Below the pieces are notes generated by a model. The model did not search any database, was not told the DNA's origin, and saw only the letters and a list, made by a program, of their open reading frames with translations. From positions 1 to 43,635 of the forward strand of contig JAUILH010000018.1 of the NCBI GenBank assembly GCA_030433115.1: a DNA stretch of 43,635 nucleotides, written 5' to 3'. The DNA is from Bacteroidia bacterium (GTDB lineage Bacteria; Bacteroidota; Bacteroidia; Flavobacteriales_D; JAUILH01). Shown one piece after another: positions 34,403 through 43,200 of this stretch (position 1 is the first letter of the stretch; each line of letters begins with the position of its first letter). A program made the translations under genes and the position numbers.

Positions 34403-34637
34403 GCAGCAGAACGGCGGTCGTCGCTCCAGATGGATCGTATTAAGTCAGCTTGCCATTGTGATGGGCGTTACCATTTATTTGGGCGCGCAACTTGGGAAGT
34501 ATTTGGACAATCATTACAAGTTTGGTGAAAAAGGATTTACAATTACGTGTACTTTAACGGCAACCGTTTTGGCATTTTACTACGTTCTCAAACAGGTGAA
34601 CAGATTGAATGAGCAAGAAGATGAAAAAAGGAAGTAA
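34395..34637 (+). CDS. AtpZ/AtpI-family F1Fo assembly protein
   Basis: 80 residues if translated from the TTG at 34395, which overlaps the bactofilin stop by 8 nt; a TTG at 34362 would add 11 basic residues. No ATG occurs before the first membrane helix. Two membrane segments (SQLAIVMGVTIYLGAQLGKYL and FTITCTLTATVLAFYYVL) with a short loop and a charged tail match AtpZ/AtpI proteins, which help assemble the c-ring or supply Mg and Ca for ATP synthase. Position immediately before atp genes supports this. Overlap at both ends (bactofilin and the next gene) implies coupled translation. Confidence 0.78.
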   Translation: MAKQQNGGRRSRWIVLSQLAIVMGVTIYLGAQLGKYLDNHYKFGEKGFTITCTLTATVLAFYYVLKQVNRLNEQEDEKRK

Positions 34638-35019
34638 GGTTGCCTGGTTTTTACTCATTTTACTAGTAGGGTTAGCCATAACATTTGGCATTCATGCTGC
34701 TATTCTGAATGCCTTGTCCAAAGATCCACTTGAAAATCTGATCATTGAATCGTACATAGTTAACTTTGCGCTAACAGCTGCAATTTTTACTATACTACTC
34801 TATTTAAAGGAAACCTATGCGTCAAGTTTGGCTTACATCTTTTTTATGGGAAGCATGGCAAAGGCGTTTGTTTTTGGGATATTTTTCCGTCCGACATACA
34901 TGGCCGATGAGCTTATGGAGAAAGCAGAGTTTTTAAGCTTTTTTGTGCCATTTGCCATCAGTTTGATTCTGGAAATCGCATGGTTGGTTAGAATTTTGAA
35001 CAGAGAAAAACCAGCTTAG
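34609..35019 (+). CDS. Four-helix membrane protein of the ATP synthase cluster (DUF6168-like)
   Basis: 136 residues. The start overlaps the preceding gene by 29 nt. Four membrane helices are visible: WFLLILLVGLAITFGIHAA, YIVNFALTAAIFTILLYL, LAYIFFMGSMAKAFVFGIFF and FFVPFAISLILEIAWLV. Charged residues are few and basic at both ends. In Flavobacteriia a DUF6168 protein occupies this place between AtpZ and AtpB, as I recall. Its topology resembles AtpI, so a role in assembling the synthase is likely but unproven. Confidence 0.7.
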   Translation: MSKKMKKGSKVAWFLLILLVGLAITFGIHAAILNALSKDPLENLIIESYIVNFALTAAIFTILLYLKETYASSLAYIFFMGSMAKAFVFGIFFRPTYMADELMEKAEFLSFFVPFAISLILEIAWLVRILNREKPA

Positions 35020-35065
35020 AAATTCCTTATACCGAAAACAACGGCAAATAAATAATCAAAAGGTT

Positions 35066-35094
35066 TTGCAGGTGTAATTTAATTCATACTTTTG
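35066..35094 (+). promoter_or_regulatory. Strong promoter for atpB-E-F-H-A-G
   Basis: TTG (35066-35068, within TTTTG) and TACTTTTG (35087-35094) are spaced by 18 nt, and the -7 box is an exact TAnnTTTG match. It lies in the 107-nt gap before atpB and would give a leader of about 26 nt. Confidence 0.7.
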
Positions 35095-35126
35095 CACCGA
35101 TTTTATCAACCATAGATAGAGCAAGT

Positions 35127-36275
35127 ATGCGAGCAAATTTTCTGAAGACCTTAATTATTCTGCTAATCGGTTTAGGAGGTAATGTGATGGCAAGCGATTC
35201 TCATGATCATGATAACCATGGTGGTCATGAGTCTTCAATGAGTGAAGAGGACGAGAGTGCCCTTAGAAAGTTGTTGGTAAAGGAGTACATCAACCATCAC
35301 CTTGAAGATTCTCACGATTTTATATTGTTTTCTACAGGAAATAGACAAGACGGAGATGAAAAGCACGTAGGGTTTGCATTGCCGGTTATTTTGTTCGACG
35401 GTGGCATTAAAATGTTTATGTCTTCTGAGTTCGAACATGGTGAGAAAGTGGTAGAGAAAGGCGGAAACTATTACCGACTGTACCATGGTAAGATCTATAA
35501 AACAGATGAACATGGAACAATTAAGCACGACCATGAAACCGGAGACATCACTAACGACATGCCGGTTGACCTGTCAATCACTAAGAATGTTGTGTTTATC
35601 TTTTTAATCCTCCTCTTAATGTACTTTATGTTCAGAGGCATGGCCAAGTCTTATGACAAAGGTGGAGACTTAATGCCAAGAGGTGCTGGAAGATTTTTAG
35701 AGCCAATCATCATTTTCATCAGAGATGATGTGGCTATTCCAAACATTGGAGAGAAAAAGTACAAGAAGTTTATGCCTTACCTATTAACAGTATTCTTCTT
35801 CATCTGGATTGTTAACCTGTTTGGTTTGACCCCGCTTGGTGTAAATGTAACTAACAGTTTAGCAGTAACAGGTTGTTTGGCTTTGTTGACATTTGTCATC
35901 ATGATTGCTTCCGGAAATAAAAACTTCTGGATGCACATCTTTTGGATGCCTGGTGTGCCTTGGCCTATGAAGATAGTTTTGGCGCCAATTGAATTAATTG
36001 GTTTGGTAATTAAACCATTCTCGCTCATGATTCGATTGTTTGCCAATATCACAGCGGGTCATATCGTGTTGATGAGCTTAATGGGAATGATCATCTACAA
36101 TAGCTGGTATGGGTCTGGTTTGACCTTCTTGCTTACTGTAGTATTGGTGTTAATTGAGTTAATGGTGGCTGCATTGCAAGCATACATATTTACAATGTTG
36201 TCGGCCTTATATTTTGGGTCTGCCGTAGAAGAGCACGAGCATGACCATGAACACGAGCACAGTGTGGCTCACTAA
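35127..36275 (+). CDS. atpB: ATP synthase subunit a
   Basis: 382 residues, longer than the about 270 of E. coli because of an N-terminal signal sequence (MRANFLKTLIILLIGLGGNVMA) and a roughly 120-residue exported domain, as usual in Bacteroidota. The membrane part provides the proton half-channels. SLMIRLFANITAGHIVL contains the essential Arg and the conserved N and H, and VLIELMVAALQAYIFTMLSALYF is the last helix with the conserved Gln. Both ends are His/Asp-rich (SHDHDNHGGHES near the mature N-terminus and EEHEHDHEHEHSVAH at the C-terminus), which is notable. It has its own promoter and is followed by atpE after 34 nt. Confidence 0.96.
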   Translation: MRANFLKTLIILLIGLGGNVMASDSHDHDNHGGHESSMSEEDESALRKLLVKEYINHHLEDSHDFILFSTGNRQDGDEKHVGFALPVILFDGGIKMFMSSEFEHGEKVVEKGGNYYRLYHGKIYKTDEHGTIKHDHETGDITNDMPVDLSITKNVVFIFLILLLMYFMFRGMAKSYDKGGDLMPRGAGRFLEPIIIFIRDDVAIPNIGEKKYKKFMPYLLTVFFFIWIVNLFGLTPLGVNVTNSLAVTGCLALLTFVIMIASGNKNFWMHIFWMPGVPWPMKIVLAPIELIGLVIKPFSLMIRLFANITAGHIVLMSLMGMIIYNSWYGSGLTFLLTVVLVLIELMVAALQAYIFTMLSALYFGSAVEEHEHDHEHEHSVAH

Positions 36276-36309
36276 AGTTGTAATTGTTTAATTTTTAATA
36301 TACATAATC

Positions 36310-36513
36310 ATGGACGGAATCGAATTTATTCCAAAATTAGTTGGAGCAGGATTAGTAGTAATCGGAGTAGGTATTGGTATCGGTAAAATCGGTGCTTCTG
36401 CTATGGAAGGTATTGCTAGACAACCTGAAGCAACTAACAAGATTCAAACAGCAATGTTGATTGCAGCAGCGCTTATTGAAGGTATTGGATTTGCTGCTTT
36501 ATTTGCAGTTTAA
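36310..36513 (+). CDS. atpE: ATP synthase subunit c
   Basis: 67 residues, a two-helix hairpin. The N-terminal helix carries a GxGxGxG-type packing motif (VGIGIGKIGASAMEGIARQPE), the polar loop RQPEATNKIQ binds the F1 stalk, and E57 in LIEGIGF is the ion-carrying carboxylate. The Na-type signature (Gln in helix 1 with Glu-Ser in helix 2) is absent, so H+ coupling is expected. Many copies are needed per complex. The gene is followed by a large intercistronic hairpin (36525-36562) that may raise its expression over that of downstream genes. Confidence 0.96.
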   Translation: MDGIEFIPKLVGAGLVVIGVGIGIGKIGASAMEGIARQPEATNKIQTAMLIAAALIEGIGFAALFAV

Positions 36514-36524
36514 TTCAAACAAAC

Positions 36525-36562
36525 TAAGAACAGCACGTAACGGTTGGTTGCGGCTGTTCTTA
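36525..36562 (+). promoter_or_regulatory. Large intercistronic hairpin between atpE and atpF
   Basis: TAAGAACAGC (36525-36534) pairs with GCTGTTCTTA (36553-36562). After one bulged A, CGTAA (36536-36540) pairs with TTGCG (36548-36552). This makes about 15 bp closed by a 7-nt loop. No U-run follows, so it looks more like an mRNA stabiliser or processing site than a full terminator. Confidence 0.7.
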
Positions 36563-36589
36563 ATTAAAAATTAAAGTAATTAAAAGACT

Positions 36590-37087
36590 ATGGATAAGTT
36601 AATAGATGGTTTTTCATTAGGCCTTTTCATTTGGCAGTTAATATTTTTCTTATTAATCCTTGGTGGATTGGCTTTCTTTTGGAAGAAAATTCTGGGAGCT
36701 ATTGAAACAAGAGAGTCTTCAATCAAAGATTCTCTTCAAGCTGCTGAAGAGGCAAAAGCACAGGTTGCTCAGCTTAAGTCTAGTAATGAGGATGCCTTAA
36801 GACAAGCCAAAGAAGAAAGAGATGCGATTTTGAAAGAAGCACGTGAGTTGAAGGATAAAATCGTTGCTGAGGCTAAGGACAAAGCCAACGAAGAATCTGA
36901 TAGAATTGTAGCGAACGCCAGAGAGGTGATCAAGAACGAAAAGAATGCTGCTGTAGCAGAGTTGAAAAACCAGGTGGCTGCATTGTCTATCGAAATTGCA
37001 GAGAAAATTGTAAAGCAAGAATTGTCTTCTGATGATAAGCAAAAGGCTTTGGCTGACACGCTTGTTGATGACATGAACTTGAACTAA
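36590..37087 (+). CDS. atpF: ATP synthase subunit b
   Basis: 165 residues. One N-terminal membrane helix (LGLFIWQLIFFLLILGGLAFFW) is followed by a long charged coiled coil (from about 35) rich in A, E and K, the peripheral stalk that holds the F1 head. The C-terminal part (VAALSIEIAEKIVKQELSSD) contacts subunit delta. It begins 76 nt after atpE, beyond the hairpin, and precedes atpH by 8 nt. Confidence 0.95.
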   Translation: MDKLIDGFSLGLFIWQLIFFLLILGGLAFFWKKILGAIETRESSIKDSLQAAEEAKAQVAQLKSSNEDALRQAKEERDAILKEARELKDKIVAEAKDKANEESDRIVANAREVIKNEKNAAVAELKNQVAALSIEIAEKIVKQELSSDDKQKALADTLVDDMNLN

Positions 37088-37095
37088 TCAGCGTT

Positions 37096-37656
37096 ATGAA
37101 AGGAAACAGAGCCGCCATAAGATACGCCAAATCTCTACTAAGTCTTGCCATTGAGCAAAAAAAGGAAGACAAAGTAAGAGAAGATATGACGTTTGTGGCT
37201 GAAACGGTTGACAATAGCAGAGATCTTGATCTCTTGCTGAAGAGCCCTATTGTAAAAAGTGATCAAAAACAACAAGTTCTTGACAAACTCTTTTCAGGCA
37301 AAATCAGTGATTTGTCAGAAGGTTTTCTTAAGATCATGACCAACAAGAAAAGAGAAGACATTTTGTCTATGGTCGCTAAAGAATACTTGACACAATACAA
37401 GCTTGAAAAGAACATTTCAAGTGCAGAAGTCATCAGCGCCGTTCCACTGTCTAAAGACGTCTTAGCTAAAGTTGAAAAGATGATTAAGGACAGCGAAAAA
37501 CAAGATATTGAATTAAAGCAAACAGTAAATCCGGAGATTATTGGAGGACTGATTGTGAGAGTAGGCGACAAACAGATTGACGCCAGCATCTCAAGAAAAA
37601 TAAGTGATTTAAAACAAAGATTTAGTGAAAACCCGTCGTACGTAGCGGAGAATTAA
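37096..37656 (+). CDS. atpH: ATP synthase subunit delta
   Basis: 186 residues. The N-terminal six-helix domain begins with the family signature [17 protein letters not shown], and the C-terminal domain contains [25 protein letters not shown], typical of OSCP/delta. It joins subunit b to the top of the alpha3-beta3 head. It is 8 nt from atpF and 10 nt from atpA, within the operon. Confidence 0.95.
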   Translation: MKGNRAAIRYAKSLLSLAIEQKKEDKVREDMTFVAETVDNSRDLDLLLKSPIVKSDQKQQVLDKLFSGKISDLSEGFLKIMTNKKREDILSMVAKEYLTQYKLEKNISSAEVISAVPLSKDVLAKVEKMIKDSEKQDIELKQTVNPEIIGGLIVRVGDKQIDASISRKISDLKQRFSENPSYVAEN

Positions 37657-37666
37657 AATAATCGTT

Positions 37667-39241
37667 ATGCCAGAAGTTAAACCAGCAGAAGTATCTGCGA
37701 TTTTACGTGAACAACTAGCCGGACTTAAGTCAGAAGCCGATCTAGAAGAAGTGGGTACCGTCCTTCAAGTAGGAGATGGTATTGCCCGTATTTATGGATT
37801 GTCTAATGTACAGTCTGGGGAATTAATTCAGTTCGAGAATGGATTGAATGCCATCGTTTTGAACCTTGAAGAAGACAACGTGGGTGCCGTACTATTGGGT
37901 GCGTCTACAGATGTTAAAGAAGGTGATACAGTAAAAAGAACTGGAAGAATTGCCTCTCTTAAAGTTGGTGAAGGCATGCTAGGTCGTGTTGTGGACACCT
38001 TGGGTAATCCAATTGATGGCAAAGGTCCAATTGAAGGCGAAACTTTCGAAATGCCTTTGGAAAGAAAAGCACCTGGTGTAATCTACAGACAACCGGTAAA
38101 TGAGCCACTTCAAACAGGAATTAAGTCAATCGATTCCATGATTCCAATTGGAAGAGGACAAAGGGAGTTGATTATTGGTGACCGTCAGACTGGTAAAACT
38201 ACCGTGGCGATTGATACGATTATCAACCAAAAAGAATTTTACGACAGAGGCGAGCCTGTTTTCTGTATCTATGTCGCATGTGGTCAAAAAGGATCTACAG
38301 TTGCTGGATTGGTTCAGAAACTAGAAGAGGCTGGTGCAATGGCTTACACAGTGGTGGTTGCCGCAAATGCATCAGATCCTTCTCCAATGCAGTTCTATGC
38401 ACCAATGGCCGGTGCTGCTGTGGGTGAGTACTTCAGAGATACTGGTAGACCAGCTTTGATTGTATTCGATGATTTGTCAAAACAAGCTGTTGCTTACCGT
38501 GAGGTATCACTTCTTTTGAGAAGACCTCCGGGACGTGAAGCTTACCCTGGTGATGTATTCTACTTGCATTCAAGAATTTTGGAGAGAGCAGCGAAAATCA
38601 ATGCATCTGATGAGATTGCTCAGCAAATGAATGATTTACCAGAGTCTTTGAAAGGAAAAGTAAAAGGTGGCGGATCGTTAACAGCATTGCCAATTATTGA
38701 AACTCAGGCAGGTGATGTATCTGCATATATCCCGACCAACGTAATCTCAATTACGGATGGTCAGATTTTCTTGGAGTCTAACTTGTTTAACGCAGGTGTT
38801 CGTCCGGCGATTAACGTAGGGATCTCTGTATCACGTGTAGGTGGATCGGCTCAGATTAAATCGATGAAGAAAGTATCTGGTACTTTGAAGCTTGATCAGG
38901 CGCAATACAGAGAGCTTGAGGCCTTCGCTAAGTTTGGATCTGATTTGGATGCAGCTACCAAAGCTGTACTGGATAAAGGATCTAAGAACGTTGAAATCCT
39001 GAAGCAAAATGAAGGCTCGCCACTTCCAGTTGAAGAGCAAGTGGCCATCATTTACGTGGGAACCAAAGGATTGTTGAAACAAGTACCTGTCAATAAAGTA
39101 AAAGAATTTGAAGAAGAATTCTTGAGTATGTTGAGAAATGCGCATCAAGGGGTTTTGGATCAATTGAGAGCAGGAAAGTTAACTGACGAAATTACAAGCA
39201 CTATTGAATCTGTAGCCGCTGATTTGGCTGCCAAGTATTAA
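37667..39241 (+). CDS. atpA: ATP synthase subunit alpha
   Basis: 524 residues. The non-catalytic nucleotide-binding subunit of F1. The N-terminal beta-barrel ([20 protein letters not shown]) is followed by the P-loop GDRQTGKT (171-178), [20 protein letters not shown] (Walker B and switch region) and [20 protein letters not shown]. The [13 protein letters not shown] segment contains the Arg that completes the catalytic site of beta. The helical C-terminal domain ends normally. Fits between atpH and atpG with 10- and 9-nt gaps. Confidence 0.98.
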   Translation: MPEVKPAEVSAILREQLAGLKSEADLEEVGTVLQVGDGIARIYGLSNVQSGELIQFENGLNAIVLNLEEDNVGAVLLGASTDVKEGDTVKRTGRIASLKVGEGMLGRVVDTLGNPIDGKGPIEGETFEMPLERKAPGVIYRQPVNEPLQTGIKSIDSMIPIGRGQRELIIGDRQTGKTTVAIDTIINQKEFYDRGEPVFCIYVACGQKGSTVAGLVQKLEEAGAMAYTVVVAANASDPSPMQFYAPMAGAAVGEYFRDTGRPALIVFDDLSKQAVAYREVSLLLRRPPGREAYPGDVFYLHSRILERAAKINASDEIAQQMNDLPESLKGKVKGGGSLTALPIIETQAGDVSAYIPTNVISITDGQIFLESNLFNAGVRPAINVGISVSRVGGSAQIKSMKKVSGTLKLDQAQYRELEAFAKFGSDLDAATKAVLDKGSKNVEILKQNEGSPLPVEEQVAIIYVGTKGLLKQVPVNKVKEFEEEFLSMLRNAHQGVLDQLRAGKLTDEITSTIESVAADLAAKY

Positions 39242-39250
39242 TACAAGATC

Positions 39251-40132
39251 ATGGCGAATCTTAAAGAAATAAGAAACCGAATCACGACTGTAGGTTCAAC
39301 CATGCAGATCACTTCAGCAATGAAGATGGTATCTGCTGCAAAGTTGAAGCGTGCTCAGGACAAGATTACTCAAATGAGACCTTATGCGGAGAAGCTGCAG
39401 GAGATTTTAGAGAACTTGAGCCAGAGTTTGGATGTTTCTGAAAACGCCTTTGGTGAGATTCGTGAGGAAAAGAATGTATTGTACGTTGCCATCACGTCTA
39501 ACCGTGGTTTGTGCGGTGGGTTCAACAATAACATTAACAAATTAGCTTTGAGGTTGAGCAGAGAAGCCATTAAAAATGGAAAATCTGCTAAAGTATTAGG
39601 CGTAGGTAAGAAAGCGAACGACTACTTCAAGAACCTTGAAATTGAAAACACAGGAGATGAATTGCCTCAAAACGCAGAAGAAATCTGGAACAACTTGGAT
39701 TTTTCTAATGCTGGTGATTTGGCTCAGAAGTTAATGGACTTGTTTACATCAGGGACTTACGACAAGATTGTATTGATCTATAATAAGTTCAAAAATGCAG
39801 CTGTACAGGAGGTTCAGGAAGAGCCATTCTTACCAATTCAAATGACGGCCTCTGAAGGAGACTCCAATGCGGCAGATTATATTTTTGAACCGAATAAGAA
39901 CGAAATTGTTGAGAACTTGATTCCTAATTCACTGAGAACTCAACTTTACAAAGCCTTGTTAGATTCAAATGCTTCTGAGCATGGTGCACGAATGACAGCC
40001 ATGCACAAAGCAACAGATAACGCCAACGAATTGCAGAAAGAACTTAAATTGAGCTACAACAAAGCAAGACAAGCGGCCATTACCGGTGAAATTCTTGAGA
40101 TTGTTGGTGGAGCGGAAGCGCTCAACTCATAA
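39251..40132 (+). CDS. atpG: ATP synthase subunit gamma
   Basis: 293 residues. The rotor shaft: an N-terminal helix (LKEIRNRITTVGSTMQITSAMKMV) pairs with the C-terminal helix (LKLSYNKARQAAITGEILEIVGGAEAL). The central Rossmann-like domain contains AITSNRGLCGGFNNNI. It is the last gene of the cluster, followed at 21 nt by a strong terminator. The beta and epsilon genes (atpD, atpC) are not in the window, consistent with their separate location in many Bacteroidota. Confidence 0.97.
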   Translation: MANLKEIRNRITTVGSTMQITSAMKMVSAAKLKRAQDKITQMRPYAEKLQEILENLSQSLDVSENAFGEIREEKNVLYVAITSNRGLCGGFNNNINKLALRLSREAIKNGKSAKVLGVGKKANDYFKNLEIENTGDELPQNAEEIWNNLDFSNAGDLAQKLMDLFTSGTYDKIVLIYNKFKNAAVQEVQEEPFLPIQMTASEGDSNAADYIFEPNKNEIVENLIPNSLRTQLYKALLDSNASEHGARMTAMHKATDNANELQKELKLSYNKARQAAITGEILEIVGGAEALNS

Positions 40133-40152
40133 GTTTCTTGCACGATTTTTGT

Positions 40153-40196
40153 AATCCTGACATGCTGATAGTACATCAGTATCGTCAGGATTTTTT
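40153..40196 (+). terminator. Intrinsic terminator of the ATP synthase operon
   Basis: AATCCTGAC (40153-40161) pairs with GTCAGGATT (40184-40192). An inner CTGAT/ATCAG pairing closes the loop, and a run of U residues continues to 40196. It lies 20 nt after the atpG stop. Confidence 0.93.
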
Positions 40197-40213
40197 ATTT
40201 TCATACACTTATA

Positions 40214-43200
40214 GTGACTAAAACCGCATTTATAAAGAAGTTTGGCGTTCTGTTTCTCGGACTTGTACTGATTGCAATCAGTTACCTGCTTTATAAAAAT
40301 GCACGGTCAGTCAATCAGAATTCTGCAAAAAGTCACATAGAGGAAGTTATTTCCGACAAAGAACAGAGGTCCTCTGAAATTCTGGATTTGTTCGATTTTG
40401 GTTCGTTGACTCACGACAAATTCAGATTTATTCATGGTAAATATGAAGACCTTTGGGAACAAGAAGGTGTTTTTGTTGGCGCATTTGTGAACGGTCAACT
40501 TAAATATTGGTCAGATAATAAAGTGCCCATCCTCAATAGCGATACTTTGCTTAAAAAGGACCTGAAGATAGCCAAACTGGACAACGGCTGGTATCTGGTG
40601 AATCATCAAAAGAAAGATTCCATTGATTTGGTGGCTTTAACATTGGTTAAAACGGAATACCTCTATGAAAACAAGTACTTGGAAAGTCGTTTTCATAAGG
40701 ATTTTAGCTTTCCATATGAATCTACCATTACAACCGACCCGGACGCCTCTGGTATTTTGATCGACCACGGAGGAGACTATCTTTTTACCATAGTAGTGGA
40801 TAAGGAAGCCGTTCAGGAAAATCCGCAAACGAGTCCTAAACTGGCGATTATTTTTACACTCGGACTTCTGTTCATTACCCTATTCCTATTCAGGTGGTCC
40901 ATGGAACTCATCAGAGACCAAAAAACCTTATTTGCGGTTGTCATATTCGTTATCCCGGTATTATTATTCAGGGCGTGGACCGACTATGATTTGTCGCCAT
41001 CTGTTTTATATGATTTGGAATTGTTCAGCCCGGAATTGTATGCGCACTCATCCTGGTTGCCGTCTCTGGGAGATTTCATGCTCAACATCTATACAATTTT
41101 TGTCATAGCCTACTTCTTCTACAGAACCCTAAAACTTCAATCAGACATCAGAATTAAACCGGAAGTCCTCAAGTATTTAATTGTGATTTTGGCTATTCTG
41201 GTACTGTTTTATGTTTCCTTCAGAATCAATGTGTTGCTCGAAGGAATTGTCATTAACTCCAAAATCAACTTTGGTATTAGCAACTTGTTCGAGCTAAATG
41301 CTTACAGCTTTATTGGAATTGGGGTGATCGGTCTGCTCATGTTTACTTACTTTCTACTGTGCAATATCCTGGTATTATTCGTCAATCGATCGGGAATCCG
41401 ATTAAACCTTTACTATGGCATTTTCACAGTAGGTATTTTCATCCATTTTGTGCAATATCTTGTCTTCGCAGAGTTCGACCTGATGGAAGTTGTCTGGCCT
41501 ACACTCATTCTATTCATTGCCGGATTGATGGGGCTGAAGAAAGACCGTAAATATACGTTTACACCGGTGGTTGGTCTACTTATCATAAACTCTCTTTTTG
41601 CCGCCCATATCATCATTAAATACAGCGAGCAAAAAGAGATCAATACCCGATTGATTTATGCTGAACACAAACTTGCCAACGATGAAAATTTAGATACCGA
41701 AATCAGATTCTCACAATTGGAAGTCGATTTGTTGAACTCAGATGTGCTTCAAACCCCATTCGACACCAGTAAAGTTTTTGATAAAGCTAAGTTCGATCAC
41801 AGGTTAAAAACGGAATTCTTCACCGGTCACTGGGATCAATACGAAATATCATTCAGTTTATTTGAGAAAGACAGTTTGCCATTGGGCTTCTACACCAGTA
41901 CCCCAAAAGACTATGAAGAATTAAGCGATATCAAGACCAGAAGTGGTATGCCATCATTCCATAGCAAGAACATTTTCTACATTCCTAACTATGACAACAA
42001 ACTAAGTTACCTGATTCACCTAACCATTCCCGGAGATAATGCAGAACCCAGGGGGCATTTGTTTGCGGAGTTAAAATCTAAAAAACTGCCCAAAGACATT
42101 GGCTTCCCAGAGCTGTTACTGGACAAAAAGAATCGCGCCATTGACGCGCTGGCAGGGTATTCTTTTGCCAGGTATATGGACAGTTCTCTTGTTTTTAAAT
42201 TGGGCCCTTACAATTACAGTATTTACGACAGGAAAATCCGGTCTTTGCTCAAAAATGATAAAAAAGATCACGTATTCTATGATGAGAATGGCTATAACCA
42301 CCTGGTATACAAAGCAGGAAAGAACAATTACATTGTTTTGGGAAAGCCTAATATGAGTTTTCTGGAAAAAATAACCACATTCTCCTACCTGTTTGCGCTG
42401 TTCAGTTTGTTGGTGCTACTTTCGGTCTCCATTAAGGAAATCCATAGAATTAAGGACATTCGCCGACTCAGCTTAAAGAATAAAATTCAATTCGTATTGA
42501 TTGGTTTAATTCTGGCTTGTCTGATTCTATTTGGACTGGGGACCCGATATTTCATTTCCCGTCAGTACAATGAGAAGAACAACAAGCTGATTAGCGAAAA
42601 AATCAAATCGGTCAACATTGAGGTGAAAAAGAAGCTTGGAAAGTTCGATAAGTTGTACGACGATCTAAGCTATGTCAACACACGCCTCCATAAGTTCTCT
42701 CTGGTTTTCTTTACAGACATCAGTTTCTACGATACTGATGGCAGTTTATTGGCAACGTCCCGCCATGAGATGTTTAACTCAGGATTGCTTGGCCGAAAAA
42801 TGCATCCGGATGCTTTTATTGAACTGAGTGAAAACCGAAGGAGTGAGTATGTGCAAGAGGAGCGTGTTGGAGACATGCGATACTTATCGGCTTACGTGCC
42901 ATTTGTAAATGATGAAGGTAAAATTCTGGGTTACCTCAATTTGCCATACTTTGCCAAACAGAATCCGCTGGAAAATGAAATTTCAAACTTCCTGGTAGCC
43001 ATCATCAATATTTTTGTGGTGTTATTTGCACTGTCGATCGTTGCTGCTCTGTTCGTCTCAAATTGGGTGACCAAACCATTGAAGTTCTTACAAACGAGTG
43101 TGTCCAACATTGAACTGGGAAAAAGCAATGCCAAAATCGAATACAGTGGTCAGGATGAGATTGGTGATTTGGTGCAGGAATACAATAAAAAAGTAGCCGA

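Noticed and set aside
36525-36562. Hairpin after atpE as a full terminator
   Set aside because: No U-run follows, and the downstream atpF-H-A-G genes have no other visible promoter, so complete termination would silence essential genes.
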